NCBI RefSeq assembly: GCF_965216805.1
Contig: NZ_CBDCGN010000003.1
Coordinates: 1,674,001 to 1,738,000 of the forward strand
Length of the DNA stretch: 64,000 bases
Source: Panacagrimonas sp965216805
GTDB taxonomy: Bacteria; Pseudomonadota; Gammaproteobacteria; Nevskiales; Nevskiaceae
Direction of reading: 5' to 3'
Shown here: piece by piece, positions 53,592 to 62,355 of the stretch
How the letters are laid out: the number at the start of each line of letters is the position of its first letter
Numbering within the stretch: the first letter of the stretch is position 1
Made by a program: the position numbers and the translations under genes
The notes under the pieces: generated by a model
Told to the model about the DNA's origin: nothing
Databases searched by the model: none
Seen by the model: the letters and a program-made list of their open reading frames with translations, nothing else

Positions 53592-56341
53592 TGGATGGGT
53601 CCATGCCGACATCCTCCGCAGTCGTGAAAACCACCTGCCCGTACTGTGGCACCGGCTGCGGCGTGGACGTGAAGGTCAGCGGCACGAAGGTCGAAGTCAG
53701 CGGCGACGAATCGCATCCGACCAACTTCGGCCGTCTGTGCGTGAAGGGCTCTGCGCTCGGCGACACGGTGGGGCCGCAGGGACGCCTGATTCATCCGAGC
53801 ATCGCCGGCGAGCGCGTGAGCTGGGACGCCGCGCTTGATCACGTCGCAGCAAAATTCCAGAGCATCGTGCGCGAACACGGCCCGGACAGCGTGGCCTGGT
53901 ACGTCTCTGGCCAGTTGCTGACCGAGGACTACTACGTCGCCAACAAGCTCGCGAAGGGCTTCGTCGGCACAGCGAACATCGACACCAACTCGCGGCTCTG
54001 CATGTCCTCGGCCGTGGCCGGGCACAAGCGCGCATTCGGCGAAGACATCGTGCCGGTGTCCTACGAGGATCTGGAGCGCGCGGATCTCGTCGTGCTCGTC
54101 GGTTCCAACACGGCCTGGTGCCACCCCATCCTGTTCCAGCGCATCGTCAAGGAGAAGGAGCGGCGTCCCGAGATGAAGCTGGTCGTCATCGACCCGCGCC
54201 GCACCGCGACCACCGAGATGGCCGACCTGCACCTGCCGCTGCGACCGGGCACCGACGTGTGGCTGTTCAACGGCCTGCTGTCTTTCCTGCATCGGCACGG
54301 TGTGGTCGATACCGGGTTCGTTGAATCGCACACCAACGGTCTGGCGCGTGCGATGGCGATCGCCGACAACACGGCCGGCGACCTGCGTTCGGTCGCGGCC
54401 CAATGCAAGTTGCAGGAGGCGGCGCTCGCCGAGTTCTATCGGCTGTTCGCGCGTACCGACAAGGTCGTCACCGCGTTCTCCATGGGCGTGAACCAGTCGA
54501 GTGCCGGCACCGACAAGGTCAACGCCATCGTCAACGCGCACCTGCTCACCGGGCGCATCGGCAAGCCTGGCGCCGGGCCGTTTTCCATCACCGGCCAGCC
54601 CAATGCGATGGGCGGCCGCGAGGTCGGGGGGCTGAGCAACATGCTGGCCGCGCATATGGATCTGGACAACCCGGGGCATCGCGAACTGGTCCAGAGCTTC
54701 TGGCAGAGCCCGGCCGTCCCGTGCAGGCCTGGGCTCAAGGCGGTGGATCTGTTCGAGGCCATCGAAGCCGGCAAGGTCAAGGCGGTGTGGATCATGGCGA
54801 CCAATCCGGTGGTGAGCCTCCCCAATGCCGACCAGGTCAAGCGCGCGCTGGCCAGGTGCGAGCTGGTGGTGGTGTCCGACTGCATGGCCAATACCGACAC
54901 CACCGCGTTCGCACACGTGCTGCTGCCGGCTCAGGGCTGGGGCGAAAAGGACGGCACGGTCACCAACTCCGAACGGTGTATCTCGCGCCTGCGTGCGTTC
55001 CTGCCGCCGCTGGGCGAGGCCAAACCCGATTGGTGGGCGTTGGCGCAAGTAGGTAAACGCTGGGGTCACGCCGAGCATTTCGCCTGGAACGGCGTGCATG
55101 AGGTGTTTGACGAGCATTGCCGCCTGACGGCGGCCGGGAACCGAGAGACGGGAGACGGGAGGCGGGACGATGCACCGAGCGCGCCCCGCTATCTCAACCT
55201 ATCCGGCCTCGTCGGGATGGACAAGGTCGCGTACGCCGCCATGACGCCCGTCCGATGGCCGGTGCTTACGTCTCCCGTCTCCCATCTCCCGTCTCCCGAC
55301 GCCTTCTCCGACGGCCGCTTCTACACTCCCGACCGCAAGGCGCGCTTCATCGCGGTCGAGCCGCACATGGCGGTGCATGGCGTCGACAACGAGTATCCGC
55401 TGATCCTCAACACCGGCCGGGTGCGCGACCACTGGCACACCATGACCCGCACCGGCCTGTCGCCGAGGCTGGCTTCGCACATCGCCGAGCCCTTCGTGGA
55501 TCTGCACCCGGGCGATGCGCTGCTGTGCGGCGTGCGCGAGCACGAGCTGGCACGCATCAGTTCCCGATGGGGGTCCTGCGTGGCGCGGGTGCGCCTGTCG
55601 GGCGAGATGCAGCGCAAGAATGTGTTCGTGCCGATCCATTGGAACGCGCAGTTCGCCTCGGACGGCCGCGTCGGCAAGCTGGTGAATCCGGTCGTCGATC
55701 CGATCTCCGGCGAGCCCGAGTTCAAGCACACGCCGGTGCGGATCGAGCCTTTCCGGGTCACTTGGCACGGGTTTGCCCTGCTGCGCGAGGCCGCTGACAC
55801 AGCCATGCCGCAGGCCTCAGGCCTGACGGCGCACGCCACCTGGTGGACGCGTATTGCCGGCGAGGCCTACACGCGCTACGAGCTGGCGGGCCGCCGGGTC
55901 GAAAACGGCTGGTCGGCGATGGCGCGACAGATGCTCGGTGCCGCGCAGCCCGACGCCGACTGGCTGGAGTACCAGGACGCCAGTGCGGGGCAGTATCGCG
56001 GCGCGCTGATGGTCGATGATCGTATCCAGGCCTGTCTGTTCGTCTCGCCGCGGCCGGATCTACCCTCGCGTTCCTGGTTGTCCGGGCTGTTCGCCAAATC
56101 GAGGCTGGAGGATGTCGATCGCATGGGCCTGCTGGTCGGTGAGCCCTTCGAGCGCGGCGTCGACACCGGCGCCACCGTTTGTTCCTGCTACGGCATCGGA
56201 CGCAAGACCATCGAACATGCTATCCGCGGCGGCTGCCGCAGTCCCAAGGCCCTGGGCGAAAAGCTCAGGTGCGGTACCAACTGCGGCTCTTGCGTGCCGG
56301 AACTCAAGACGCTGATCGCGCAGACGCTGGCCCCGGTCTGA
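53591..56341 (+). CDS. nasA: Assimilatory nitrate reductase catalytic subunit NasA
   Basis: A 916-residue molybdopterin enzyme reducing nitrate to nitrite in the cytoplasm. The N-terminal [4Fe-4S] site is CPYCGTGCGVDV with a later LCVKGSAL; Mo-bis-MGD segments include NIDTNSRLCMSSAVAGHKRAFG, VGSNTAWCHPI and GPFSITGQPNAMGGREVGG. The C-terminus has a BFD-type [2Fe-2S] domain (VCSCYGIGRKT, then CGTNCGSC). Two small repeat-derived inserts (about residues 518-530 and 560-571) lie either side of a conserved stretch. The ATG overlaps the previous stop (TGATG). Confidence 0.95.
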   Translation: MDGSMPTSSAVVKTTCPYCGTGCGVDVKVSGTKVEVSGDESHPTNFGRLCVKGSALGDTVGPQGRLIHPSIAGERVSWDAALDHVAAKFQSIVREHGPDSVAWYVSGQLLTEDYYVANKLAKGFVGTANIDTNSRLCMSSAVAGHKRAFGEDIVPVSYEDLERADLVVLVGSNTAWCHPILFQRIVKEKERRPEMKLVVIDPRRTATTEMADLHLPLRPGTDVWLFNGLLSFLHRHGVVDTGFVESHTNGLARAMAIADNTAGDLRSVAAQCKLQEAALAEFYRLFARTDKVVTAFSMGVNQSSAGTDKVNAIVNAHLLTGRIGKPGAGPFSITGQPNAMGGREVGGLSNMLAAHMDLDNPGHRELVQSFWQSPAVPCRPGLKAVDLFEAIEAGKVKAVWIMATNPVVSLPNADQVKRALARCELVVVSDCMANTDTTAFAHVLLPAQGWGEKDGTVTNSERCISRLRAFLPPLGEAKPDWWALAQVGKRWGHAEHFAWNGVHEVFDEHCRLTAAGNRETGDGRRDDAPSAPRYLNLSGLVGMDKVAYAAMTPVRWPVLTSPVSHLPSPDAFSDGRFYTPDRKARFIAVEPHMAVHGVDNEYPLILNTGRVRDHWHTMTRTGLSPRLASHIAEPFVDLHPGDALLCGVREHELARISSRWGSCVARVRLSGEMQRKNVFVPIHWNAQFASDGRVGKLVNPVVDPISGEPEFKHTPVRIEPFRVTWHGFALLREAADTAMPQASGLTAHATWWTRIAGEAYTRYELAGRRVENGWSAMARQMLGAAQPDADWLEYQDASAGQYRGALMVDDRIQACLFVSPRPDLPSRSWLSGLFAKSRLEDVDRMGLLVGEPFERGVDTGATVCSCYGIGRKTIEHAIRGGCRSPKALGEKLRCGTNCGSCVPELKTLIAQTLAPV
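55141..55169 (+). repeat. Purine-rich repeat insert in nasA, arm 1
   Basis: A short GAGACGGGAGACGGGAG-type direct repeat inside nasA that encodes RETGDGRRDD. It keeps the reading frame and is the reverse complement in style of arm 2, 100 bases further on. Confidence 0.75.
55269..55301 (-). repeat. Pyrimidine-rich repeat insert in nasA, arm 2
   Basis: CGTCTCCCGTCTCCC-type repeats encoding TSPVSHLPSPD in nasA. Together with arm 1 it makes an inverted pair that encloses conserved coding sequence (LSGLVGMDKVAYAAMTPVRW). Confidence 0.75.
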
Positions 56342-56349
56342 GCCGGGTA

Positions 56350-58014
56350 TCAGCCGCTGACTCCCATCGACGGATCGAAGTGAAAGCGCGTGTCGGTGGA
56401 TTGCGCGGCCGCCTCGCACTGCTCCCGATAAGCTGGAAACCCGCCCAGCCAGAACAGCACCGAGCGTGGCTTGCCGGGGATGTTGTCGCCCATGTAGTAA
56501 TTCTTGGTCTTCGAAAACAGCGTCATGTCGCCGATCTGGTTGGTCAGGTTTACCCAGTCGGTTTCCGCTTCGCTGCTGGCCTCCAGAACCTGCCGGCCCC
56601 GCGTGCGCATGTCTTCAAGCAACCGCGCGATCCAGTCGACCTGGTACTCGGCGAGCAGGATGGGATTGAAGAAGGGGCTGCCGGGTCCGTTGAGCCAGAA
56701 CAGATTGGGAAAGCCGGCACCCGTCATGCCCAGATAGCTGCGCAGTCCGTCGCCCCAGTGCTGTTTGAGCGTGCGCCCGTTACAGCCGCGAATGTCGATC
56801 TTGTCCATGGCGCCGGTCTGGATGTCGAAACCGGTGGCGAAGACGATGGCGTCGAGTTCGACCACCCGCTGGGCCACGCGCAGGCCCTCTGCGGTAAAGC
56901 GGTCGATGGGTTCTACGCGCAGATCGATCAGGCTCACGTTGTCGCGGTCGTAGGTCTCCTGATAGCCCGTGTCCGCCGCCAGTCTGCGCGTCAGCGCGGG
57001 ATGTTCCGGCACCAGCTTTTCGGCGACCTCCGGATTGCGAACCCGCGCGCGTATTTTGTGGCGGAAGAATTCACTGAGAGTGTCGTTGGCAGCCTGATCG
57101 ACCAGTACGTCGGTGAAGGTGTAGTAGAAGCAAAGTCCGCCCGAGGCCCAGCGATTCTCGTACTCGCGCAATCGAGCCTCGTCGTCCAGTTCCAGCGCCG
57201 AGCGCGTCGGTGGCGGCAGGGGTTGCGAGTGCACCAGGGTGAAGCCGGCCATGGAATCGAACTGCATCTCGCGCAGCTTCCGGTAGCGTGCCTTCATCTC
57301 GCGCTCGAGGTCCGGGTCCATCGGCTTGTTCTGCAGCGGGACGGTAAAGGTGGGTGTGCGCTGGAACACGCTCAGGTGCTGCGCCTGGCGCGCGACGATG
57401 GGGATCATCTGCACGCCCGATGCGCCGGTGCCGATGATGCCGACACGCTTGCCCGAGAAATCCACCGGCTCGCGCGGCCAGCGCGAGCTCAGGTATTTGT
57501 CGCCGCGAAAATCCTCGAGCCCGTCGAAGTGCGGCATGTGCGGCTCGGAGATCAGGCCGGTGGCGAAGATGCAGAATTGCGCCGTGACGGTGTCGCCGTG
57601 TTGGGTGGCGACCCGCCAATGGCCGCTGGCCTCGTCGAAATGCGCCTGGGTGATTCGCGTGTCGAAGCGGATGCTGCGGCGCAGGTCGAAGCGTTCGGCG
57701 ACATGCCGGCAGTAGCGCAACAGTTCGGGTTGCGAGGCATAGCGCTCGCTCCATTTCCATTCCTGCTGCAGCTCGTCCGAAAACGAGTAGGAGTATTCGA
57801 AGCTTTCGATGTCGACGCGGCAACCCGGATAGACGTTCCAGTACCAGGTGCCGCCGACATCGCCGCCGGCCTCGAAGCACTGCACGCTCAGACCCATCTG
57901 GCGCAGACGGTGAATCGTGTACATGCCGGCGAAGCCGGCACCCACCACCACCACGTCGAAGTCCGTCGTCGTGGCGCCGTCGCGCCGTGGCGGCCCATCT
58001 GCGGCTGCTGCCAT
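56350..58014 (-). CDS. Baeyer-Villiger-type flavin monooxygenase
   Basis: A 554-residue FAD/NADPH monooxygenase. The FAD motif VVVVGAGFAGMYTIHRL is at residue 21, the first BVMO fingerprint GGTWYWNVYPGCRVD at 54-68, and the NADPH Rossmann motif VGIIGTGASGVQMIP near 190. In the second fingerprint FxGxxxHxxxWP the histidine is replaced: FRGDKYLSSRWP has L175 instead. The protein is otherwise of normal length for the phenylacetone/cyclohexanone monooxygenase group. The substrate is unknown. It is convergent with nasA, with only 8 bases between stops, and follows an MFS gene. Confidence 0.88.
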   Translation of the reverse strand: MAAAADGPPRRDGATTTDFDVVVVGAGFAGMYTIHRLRQMGLSVQCFEAGGDVGGTWYWNVYPGCRVDIESFEYSYSFSDELQQEWKWSERYASQPELLRYCRHVAERFDLRRSIRFDTRITQAHFDEASGHWRVATQHGDTVTAQFCIFATGLISEPHMPHFDGLEDFRGDKYLSSRWPREPVDFSGKRVGIIGTGASGVQMIPIVARQAQHLSVFQRTPTFTVPLQNKPMDPDLEREMKARYRKLREMQFDSMAGFTLVHSQPLPPPTRSALELDDEARLREYENRWASGGLCFYYTFTDVLVDQAANDTLSEFFRHKIRARVRNPEVAEKLVPEHPALTRRLAADTGYQETYDRDNVSLIDLRVEPIDRFTAEGLRVAQRVVELDAIVFATGFDIQTGAMDKIDIRGCNGRTLKQHWGDGLRSYLGMTGAGFPNLFWLNGPGSPFFNPILLAEYQVDWIARLLEDMRTRGRQVLEASSEAETDWVNLTNQIGDMTLFSKTKNYYMGDNIPGKPRSVLFWLGGFPAYREQCEAAAQSTDTRFHFDPSMGVSG

Positions 58015-58123
58015 CGTCTCTCTCCAGCGGGGGCTGAGCCCCTCGTTGCGTTCTTTGGGGGGCGGGCGCCCCCGGCCAGTATTCCTCGCGGTGCGCGGCG
58101 GTGCCAGCGGGGAAACCCGGTGG

Positions 58124-59356
58124 TCAGGCCGTCACTAACCGTTCGCGCGGCACCCGGGCCTCGCGTATCGGCAGGCAGGCCAGTGCCGCCAGCGCTGCCA
58201 GCAGCAGGTCGGCGTACCACATCCAGCCGTAGTCGCCGAAGCGCGCCATGGTCAGTCCGCCCAGCCAGGCGCCGAAGAACGCGCCGGTCTGGTGCGACAG
58301 CAAGGTCAAGCCGAACAGGGTCGCCAGGTAGCGGGTGCCGAACAGTTTGCCGACCAGTCCCGCGGTCGGCGGCACCGTGGCGAGCCAGCTGAAACCCAGT
58401 GCGGCGGCAAACAGATAGAACGTCAGCGGCGTGCGTGGCGCCAGCAGGTAAATGCCGATCACCAGGGCGCGGCTGGCGTACATCCAGAACAGGATGTGCT
58501 TCATGCGTACGCGCGACCCCAGCCAGCCGGCGCTGAGGCTGCCGGCGATGTTGAACAGGCCGATCAGCCCCAGCGACACGGCTGAGACCGCGGCCGGCAG
58601 TCCGCACAGCGCCACTTCGCCGGGTAGATGGGTGACCAGGAAGGCGATGTGCAGGCCGCAGGTGAAAAAGCTGGCGTGCAGCAGCAGGTAGCTGCGATCG
58701 CGCAGGGCCGAGCGCAGTTGCGCGCGCATGCCGGGTCCGGGCGCCGGCGCTGCCGGTGGCCCTGCGCCGACCGCCGCCGCACGGGTGCGCAGTCCCAGCA
58801 GCATCGGCAACGCGGCCAGGGCGGAGGCCGCCAGGGCCACGATCGCCACCGCCCACCCGAAGGCCGCGATCAGCGCCTGCGCCAGCGGCGCGTAGACGAA
58901 CTGCCCGAACGAGGCGCCGGCATTGATGAAGCCGCCGGCAAAGGCGCGACGCTCCGGCGGCAGCCGCGCAGCGGTGGCGCCGATCAGGATGGAGAAGCTG
59001 GCGGCGCCGGCCCCGGCCGCAGACAGCAGACCCAGACTCAGCAGCAGACCCCAGGTGGAATCGAACAGGGGCGTGATCGCCATTCCGGCGGCCATCAGCA
59101 GGATGCCGAACACCAGCACCGGCATGCCGCCGAATTCGTCGGCGATGGCCCCGAACAGCGGCTGTACCGCGCCCCACACGAACTGGCCGACGGCAAGCGC
59201 CAGGCTGATGCTGACGATGCCCAGGCCGGTGCTGTCGTCCAGCGGCCCGACGAACAGGCCCAGCGACTGCCGCGCGCCGGTGGTGATCATCAGAATGCCG
59301 GCTGCCGACAGCATCAGCACCCAGGCGCTGCGGTGGCCGGTGGCGTGCGGGTTCAA
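58124..59356 (-). CDS. MFS transporter
   Basis: A 410-residue twelve-helix major facilitator protein. The LFVGPLDDSTGLGIVSISLALAVG-like opening, LFGAIADEFGGMPVLVFG loop and ARLPPERRAFAGGFINAGASFGQ segment resemble oxalate/formate-type and organic-acid MFS carriers. The cargo cannot be read from sequence. It lies 17 bases after djlA and 109 bases before the monooxygenase gene on the same strand, so the three may be cotranscribed. Confidence 0.88.
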   Translation of the reverse strand: MNPHATGHRSAWVLMLSAAGILMITTGARQSLGLFVGPLDDSTGLGIVSISLALAVGQFVWGAVQPLFGAIADEFGGMPVLVFGILLMAAGMAITPLFDSTWGLLLSLGLLSAAGAGAASFSILIGATAARLPPERRAFAGGFINAGASFGQFVYAPLAQALIAAFGWAVAIVALAASALAALPMLLGLRTRAAAVGAGPPAAPAPGPGMRAQLRSALRDRSYLLLHASFFTCGLHIAFLVTHLPGEVALCGLPAAVSAVSLGLIGLFNIAGSLSAGWLGSRVRMKHILFWMYASRALVIGIYLLAPRTPLTFYLFAAALGFSWLATVPPTAGLVGKLFGTRYLATLFGLTLLSHQTGAFFGAWLGGLTMARFGDYGWMWYADLLLAALAALACLPIREARVPRERLVTA

Positions 59357-59373
59357 GGGCCGGGTCGGGCGGT

Positions 59374-60117
59374 TCAGGTCAGTCCGCGTGCGGCCTTGAT
59401 CAGGTCGTAGGCGGCGGTGATGTCGCGGGTCTTTTCTTCGGCCATCTGACGCATGGACTCCGGCAGGCCACGGGCGGCGAGCTTGTCCGGATGGTGTTCG
59501 CTCATCAGCTTGCGATACGCCTTCTTGAGCTCGTCGTCAGTGGCGGTGGCCGGCATGCCCATCACGGAGTAGGCGTCGTCGAGCTTGCTGGCGCGCGTGT
59601 CGGTATGCACCCGGAACTGCGCCTCCATGCGCTGCACTTCCAGTTCCGACAGCCCGAGGCCGCGGGCGATGCGCACCATCAGACGATGATCGGCCGCGTC
59701 CGGCGAGCCGTCGGCCGACACCGCCGCCAGTTGCACTTGCAGAAACATCTGGTACAGCACCCGTTGGCCGCGCGCCGCCGCGGCAAAGGCGCGCACCTCG
59801 CCGTCCATGTCGAAGCCCGGCTCCTTGCCGCGGTTGAACGCGGCGCGGGCGGAACTGCGCGCCGCAGGGTTCAGCCGCAAACGGTCGAACAGGGCTTCGG
59901 CGACGCGGATCTCGTTTTCCGACACCCGGCCGTCCGCTTTGCAGACCGCGCCCATGACCGCGAAGGTGCTGTCCAGGAACCGGGTCTGCACGCCGCGCAC
60001 CAGATGCTGGCGTAGCTTGCGACTGATCCAGTAGGCGACGAACGCGCCAATAAAAAAGCCGGTCCAGCGGCCGACTGAAAACCCGATGAGGGCGCCCACG
60101 AGTACGAACAGATTCAT
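59374..60117 (-). CDS. djlA: Membrane-anchored co-chaperone DjlA
   Basis: A 247-residue protein with one N-terminal helix (residues 1-25), a central TerB-like helical domain (FAVMGAVCKADGRVSENEI, about 50-160) and a C-terminal J domain (DAYSVMGMPATATDDELKKAYRK) with the HPD motif in SEHHPDKL. DjlA stimulates DnaK ATPase at the inner membrane. Length and domain order are normal for the family. Confidence 0.93.
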   Translation of the reverse strand: MNLFVLVGALIGFSVGRWTGFFIGAFVAYWISRKLRQHLVRGVQTRFLDSTFAVMGAVCKADGRVSENEIRVAEALFDRLRLNPAARSSARAAFNRGKEPGFDMDGEVRAFAAAARGQRVLYQMFLQVQLAAVSADGSPDAADHRLMVRIARGLGLSELEVQRMEAQFRVHTDTRASKLDDAYSVMGMPATATDDELKKAYRKLMSEHHPDKLAARGLPESMRQMAEEKTRDITAAYDLIKAARGLT

Positions 60118-60200
60118 GCGTCCAGTTTAGCGGGCTTGGCGTTTGGGCCTGTGACAGCGCCGGTGGCACCATGGACCGGTTCCCACCGAGCACCCCTGCC

Positions 60201-60632
60201 ATGAACGACTCCAGCGACGCCCGCCTGACCAAGACCGACGAGCAATGGCGCCAGCTGCTCACGCCCGCGCAGTACCGCGTGCTGCGCTCCGAGGGTACCG
60301 AGGTCTGTGGGACCCATCCGTTCAACCAGGAAAAGCGCGCCGGCACCTTCGTCTGCGCCGGGTGCTTTCTGCCGCTGTTCGAGTCCGGAACCAAGTTTGA
60401 AAGCGGCACCGGCTGGCCCAGTTTCTTCGACCCTATTCCCGGGCGATTGGAGACCAAGACCGACTACCACATCGGTTACGCCCGCACCGAATACCACTGC
60501 GCGCGCTGCGGTGGCCATCAAGGTCATGTGTTCGAAGACGGCCCGGCGCCGACCGGCCTGCGCTATTGCAATAACGGCGAGGCGCTGCGCTTCGTGCCGC
60601 AGGGCGAGCCGCTGCCGCCGCTGCGCGAGTGA
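60201..60632 (+). CDS. msrB: Peptide methionine-R-sulfoxide reductase MsrB
   Basis: A 143-residue MsrB that reduces methionine-R-sulfoxide in proteins. Structural zinc pairs are CAGC and CARC; the substrate motif GTGWPSFFDPI and the catalytic cysteine in LRYCNNGEALRF are present. The ATG at 60201 gives the family N-terminus; an in-frame start at 60171 has no support. The element at 60636 begins three bases after the stop. Confidence 0.94.
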   Translation: MNDSSDARLTKTDEQWRQLLTPAQYRVLRSEGTEVCGTHPFNQEKRAGTFVCAGCFLPLFESGTKFESGTGWPSFFDPIPGRLETKTDYHIGYARTEYHCARCGGHQGHVFEDGPAPTGLRYCNNGEALRFVPQGEPLPPLRE

Positions 60633-60635
60633 TTT

Positions 60636-60903
60636 AGAGCCTATTCGTGAATAAGTCGCGTCTGCGACGGAGGTCGTTTTGGCGCAGCGCAAGGAAGGGG
60701 CGACGCGATGTACTGAACGTACATGAGGAGCGCCTGACGCGGCGATGCGCCAAAACGGCCCCGTCCCTTTCGGGTGGCGCCCCATTTTTCGCCATGCGGC
60801 GTTGCTCCTTCCTCATTTGGAATGACCAAACCTCGTCAGTCGCGCCTTGCCTGGCGAAAAATGGGACTGCCACGCAGGCACGACTTATTCACGGATAGGC
60901 TCT
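60636..60903. mobile_element. 268-bp MITE-like element with 23-bp terminal inverted repeats
   Basis: The ends AGAGCCTATTCGTGAATAAG... (60636-60658) and their complement (60881-60903) match at 22 of 23 positions. The interior has further inverted segments (TTTGGCGCA facing TGCGCCAAAA) and no transposase gene. It fills the space between the convergent msrB and FKBP genes, touching the stop codon of the latter. Size and structure fit a non-autonomous miniature transposable element. No clear target duplication is visible. Confidence 0.8.
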
Positions 60904-61256
60904 TAGACCGCCAGCAGCTCCACCTCGAACAGCAGCGTGGCATCGGGCGGAATGACCCCGCCGGCGCCGCGTGCGCCGTAACCGAGTTCGGGCGGGATCA
61001 CCAGTTTGCGGGTGCCGCCGACCTTCATGCCTTGCACGCCTTCGTCCCAGCCCTGGATGACGTGGCCGGCACCGAGTTCGAACTGGAACGGCCGGCCGCG
61101 ATCCTTGCTGGTATCGAATCGCGTCCCAGCCGCGCCGTCGGTGTACAGCCAGCCGGTGTAGTGCACCGATACCTGCTGTCCGGCAGCGGCCACCGCGCCG
61201 TCGCCGATCGTGGTGTCTTCGTACTGCAATCCGGAATCGGTGGCGGTGAGGTTCAT
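60903..61256 (-). CDS. FKBP-type peptidyl-prolyl cis-trans isomerase
   Basis: A 117-residue single-domain FKBP: VSVHYTGWLYTDGAAGTRFDTS, the FELGAGHVIQGWDEGVQGMKVG core and IPPELGYGARGAGGVIPPDA, with the usual FEVELL end. There is no signal peptide, so it acts in the cytoplasm. The first base of the MITE-like right end coincides with its TAA stop. It is divergent from the DUF2058 gene. Confidence 0.93.
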   Translation of the reverse strand: MNLTATDSGLQYEDTTIGDGAVAAAGQQVSVHYTGWLYTDGAAGTRFDTSKDRGRPFQFELGAGHVIQGWDEGVQGMKVGGTRKLVIPPELGYGARGAGGVIPPDATLLFEVELLAV

Positions 61257-61391
61257 GAACGGGCTCGGTGGGCGGGGCAGGGCGGCAGCCTAACCCAGCC
61301 GGCCGATGGTGCGAACCCGCGGATGCGGCATCTGCCGGACCTCGGGGTAAAATCCGGCCACGGCGTCACTCGCTCATTTATTGCCCACTCC

Positions 61392-61931
61392 ATGAGTCTT
61401 TCCCTACGCGACCAACTCCTGCAGGCGGGGCTGCTCGACCCCAAGAAGGCCAAGCAGGCGGCCAAGGTGCAGCATCAACGCAAGGTCGAGCAGGCCAAGC
61501 GCCCGGCCAACGCGGTCGACCCGCAGGCCGAAGCCGCCCGCGCCGCCGCGCAGGCCAAGGCCGCGCGCGATGCCGAACTCAACCGGCAACTGGTGGAAAA
61601 GCAGCAGCAACAGGCGCGCCGCGCAGAAATTCGCCAGCTGGTGGAAACGCACCGGGTGGCGCGAGTGGACAGCGACGAGCTGTACAACTTCGTCGACGGC
61701 AAGAAGATCCGGCGCATCCCGGTGGACAAGGCGCAGCGTGAAAAGCTGGTCGCCGGCACTTTGGGCATTGTGCGCAACAAGGGGCGCTACGAGATCGTGC
61801 CGGCCGACATCGCCGAACGCATCCGCGAACGCGACGCTCATGCGCTGGTGTCGCTCAACACCGCGCCGCCGCCGGTCGACGAAAACGATCCCTACAAGGA
61901 TTACGTGGTGCCGGACGATCTCACCTGGTGA
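61392..61931 (+). CDS. DUF2058-family nucleoprotein/polynucleotide-associated enzyme (YaiL-like)
   Basis: A 179-residue basic protein. The family start SLSLRDQLLQAGLLDPKKAKQ is followed by a highly charged Lys/Gln/Ala coiled region (residues 20-90) and a C-terminal domain with VDSDELYNFVDGKKIRRIPV and GRYEIVPADIAERI. Members are annotated as nucleoprotein or polynucleotide-associated; no reaction is proven. The ATG at 61392 matches the family start. Confidence 0.9.
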   Translation: MSLSLRDQLLQAGLLDPKKAKQAAKVQHQRKVEQAKRPANAVDPQAEAARAAAQAKAARDAELNRQLVEKQQQQARRAEIRQLVETHRVARVDSDELYNFVDGKKIRRIPVDKAQREKLVAGTLGIVRNKGRYEIVPADIAERIRERDAHALVSLNTAPPPVDENDPYKDYVVPDDLTW

Positions 61932-61950
61932 GCGTTGCGGTGCAGCGCCG

Positions 61951-62226
61951 TCAGCGATCCAGCCGGTCGATGACGTCCTTGGATTCCTTGAGTCCCAGGC
62001 CGGTCGCCTTGCGATAACGCTTGATCGCTTCGATCTTGTTGCCGCTACGTGCCAGGGCCTGAACTTCGGCGTCGGGCGTCGGCGCAGGTCCGCTAGGGCG
62101 TGCCGTCGAGGCGCCGGGCCGCGGATCGAGGCGTCCGCGCGCGCCGCGCCGCAGCAGGCGGCTCAGCACGACCCCGGCGACGAGGCCCAGCAGAATCAGG
62201 ACTTCGCGGGGGATGGATTCGAGCAT
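61951..62226 (-). CDS. Membrane-anchored ribosomal L7/L12 C-terminal-domain-like protein
   Basis: A 91-residue protein with an N-terminal helix (residues 7-24), a basic proline-rich linker and a C-terminal segment NKIEAIKRYRKATGLGLKES followed by KDVIDRLDR. The latter closely resembles the factor-binding helix-loop-helix of ribosomal protein L7/L12 (IKxVRxxTGLGLKEAKxLV). Such short proteins occur in other bacteria without assigned function. It is convergent with the DUF2058 gene, 19 bases apart. Confidence 0.82.
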   Translation of the reverse strand: MLESIPREVLILLGLVAGVVLSRLLRRGARGRLDPRPGASTARPSGPAPTPDAEVQALARSGNKIEAIKRYRKATGLGLKESKDVIDRLDR

Positions 62227-62355
62227 GGCGACGGTTCGCGCGGGGACAGGGCCGCAGTGTAGCCAGCCCGGTGCCGGGCTTCAGCGGCGGGCCTGCGCAG
62301 CGGTCAGCGTCCGTGCGGGGAATCGCCGCGCTGGCACCTCAGAACGAGGGAATGA

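Noticed and set aside
56350..59356. Monooxygenase and MFS genes as a biosynthetic cluster
   Set aside because: No core biosynthetic enzyme is nearby, and DjlA is on the same strand; a catabolic or housekeeping role is as likely.
60634..60898. ORFs of 60-83 codons on both strands between msrB and FKBP
   Set aside because: All lie within the MITE-like element and reflect its inverted repeats.
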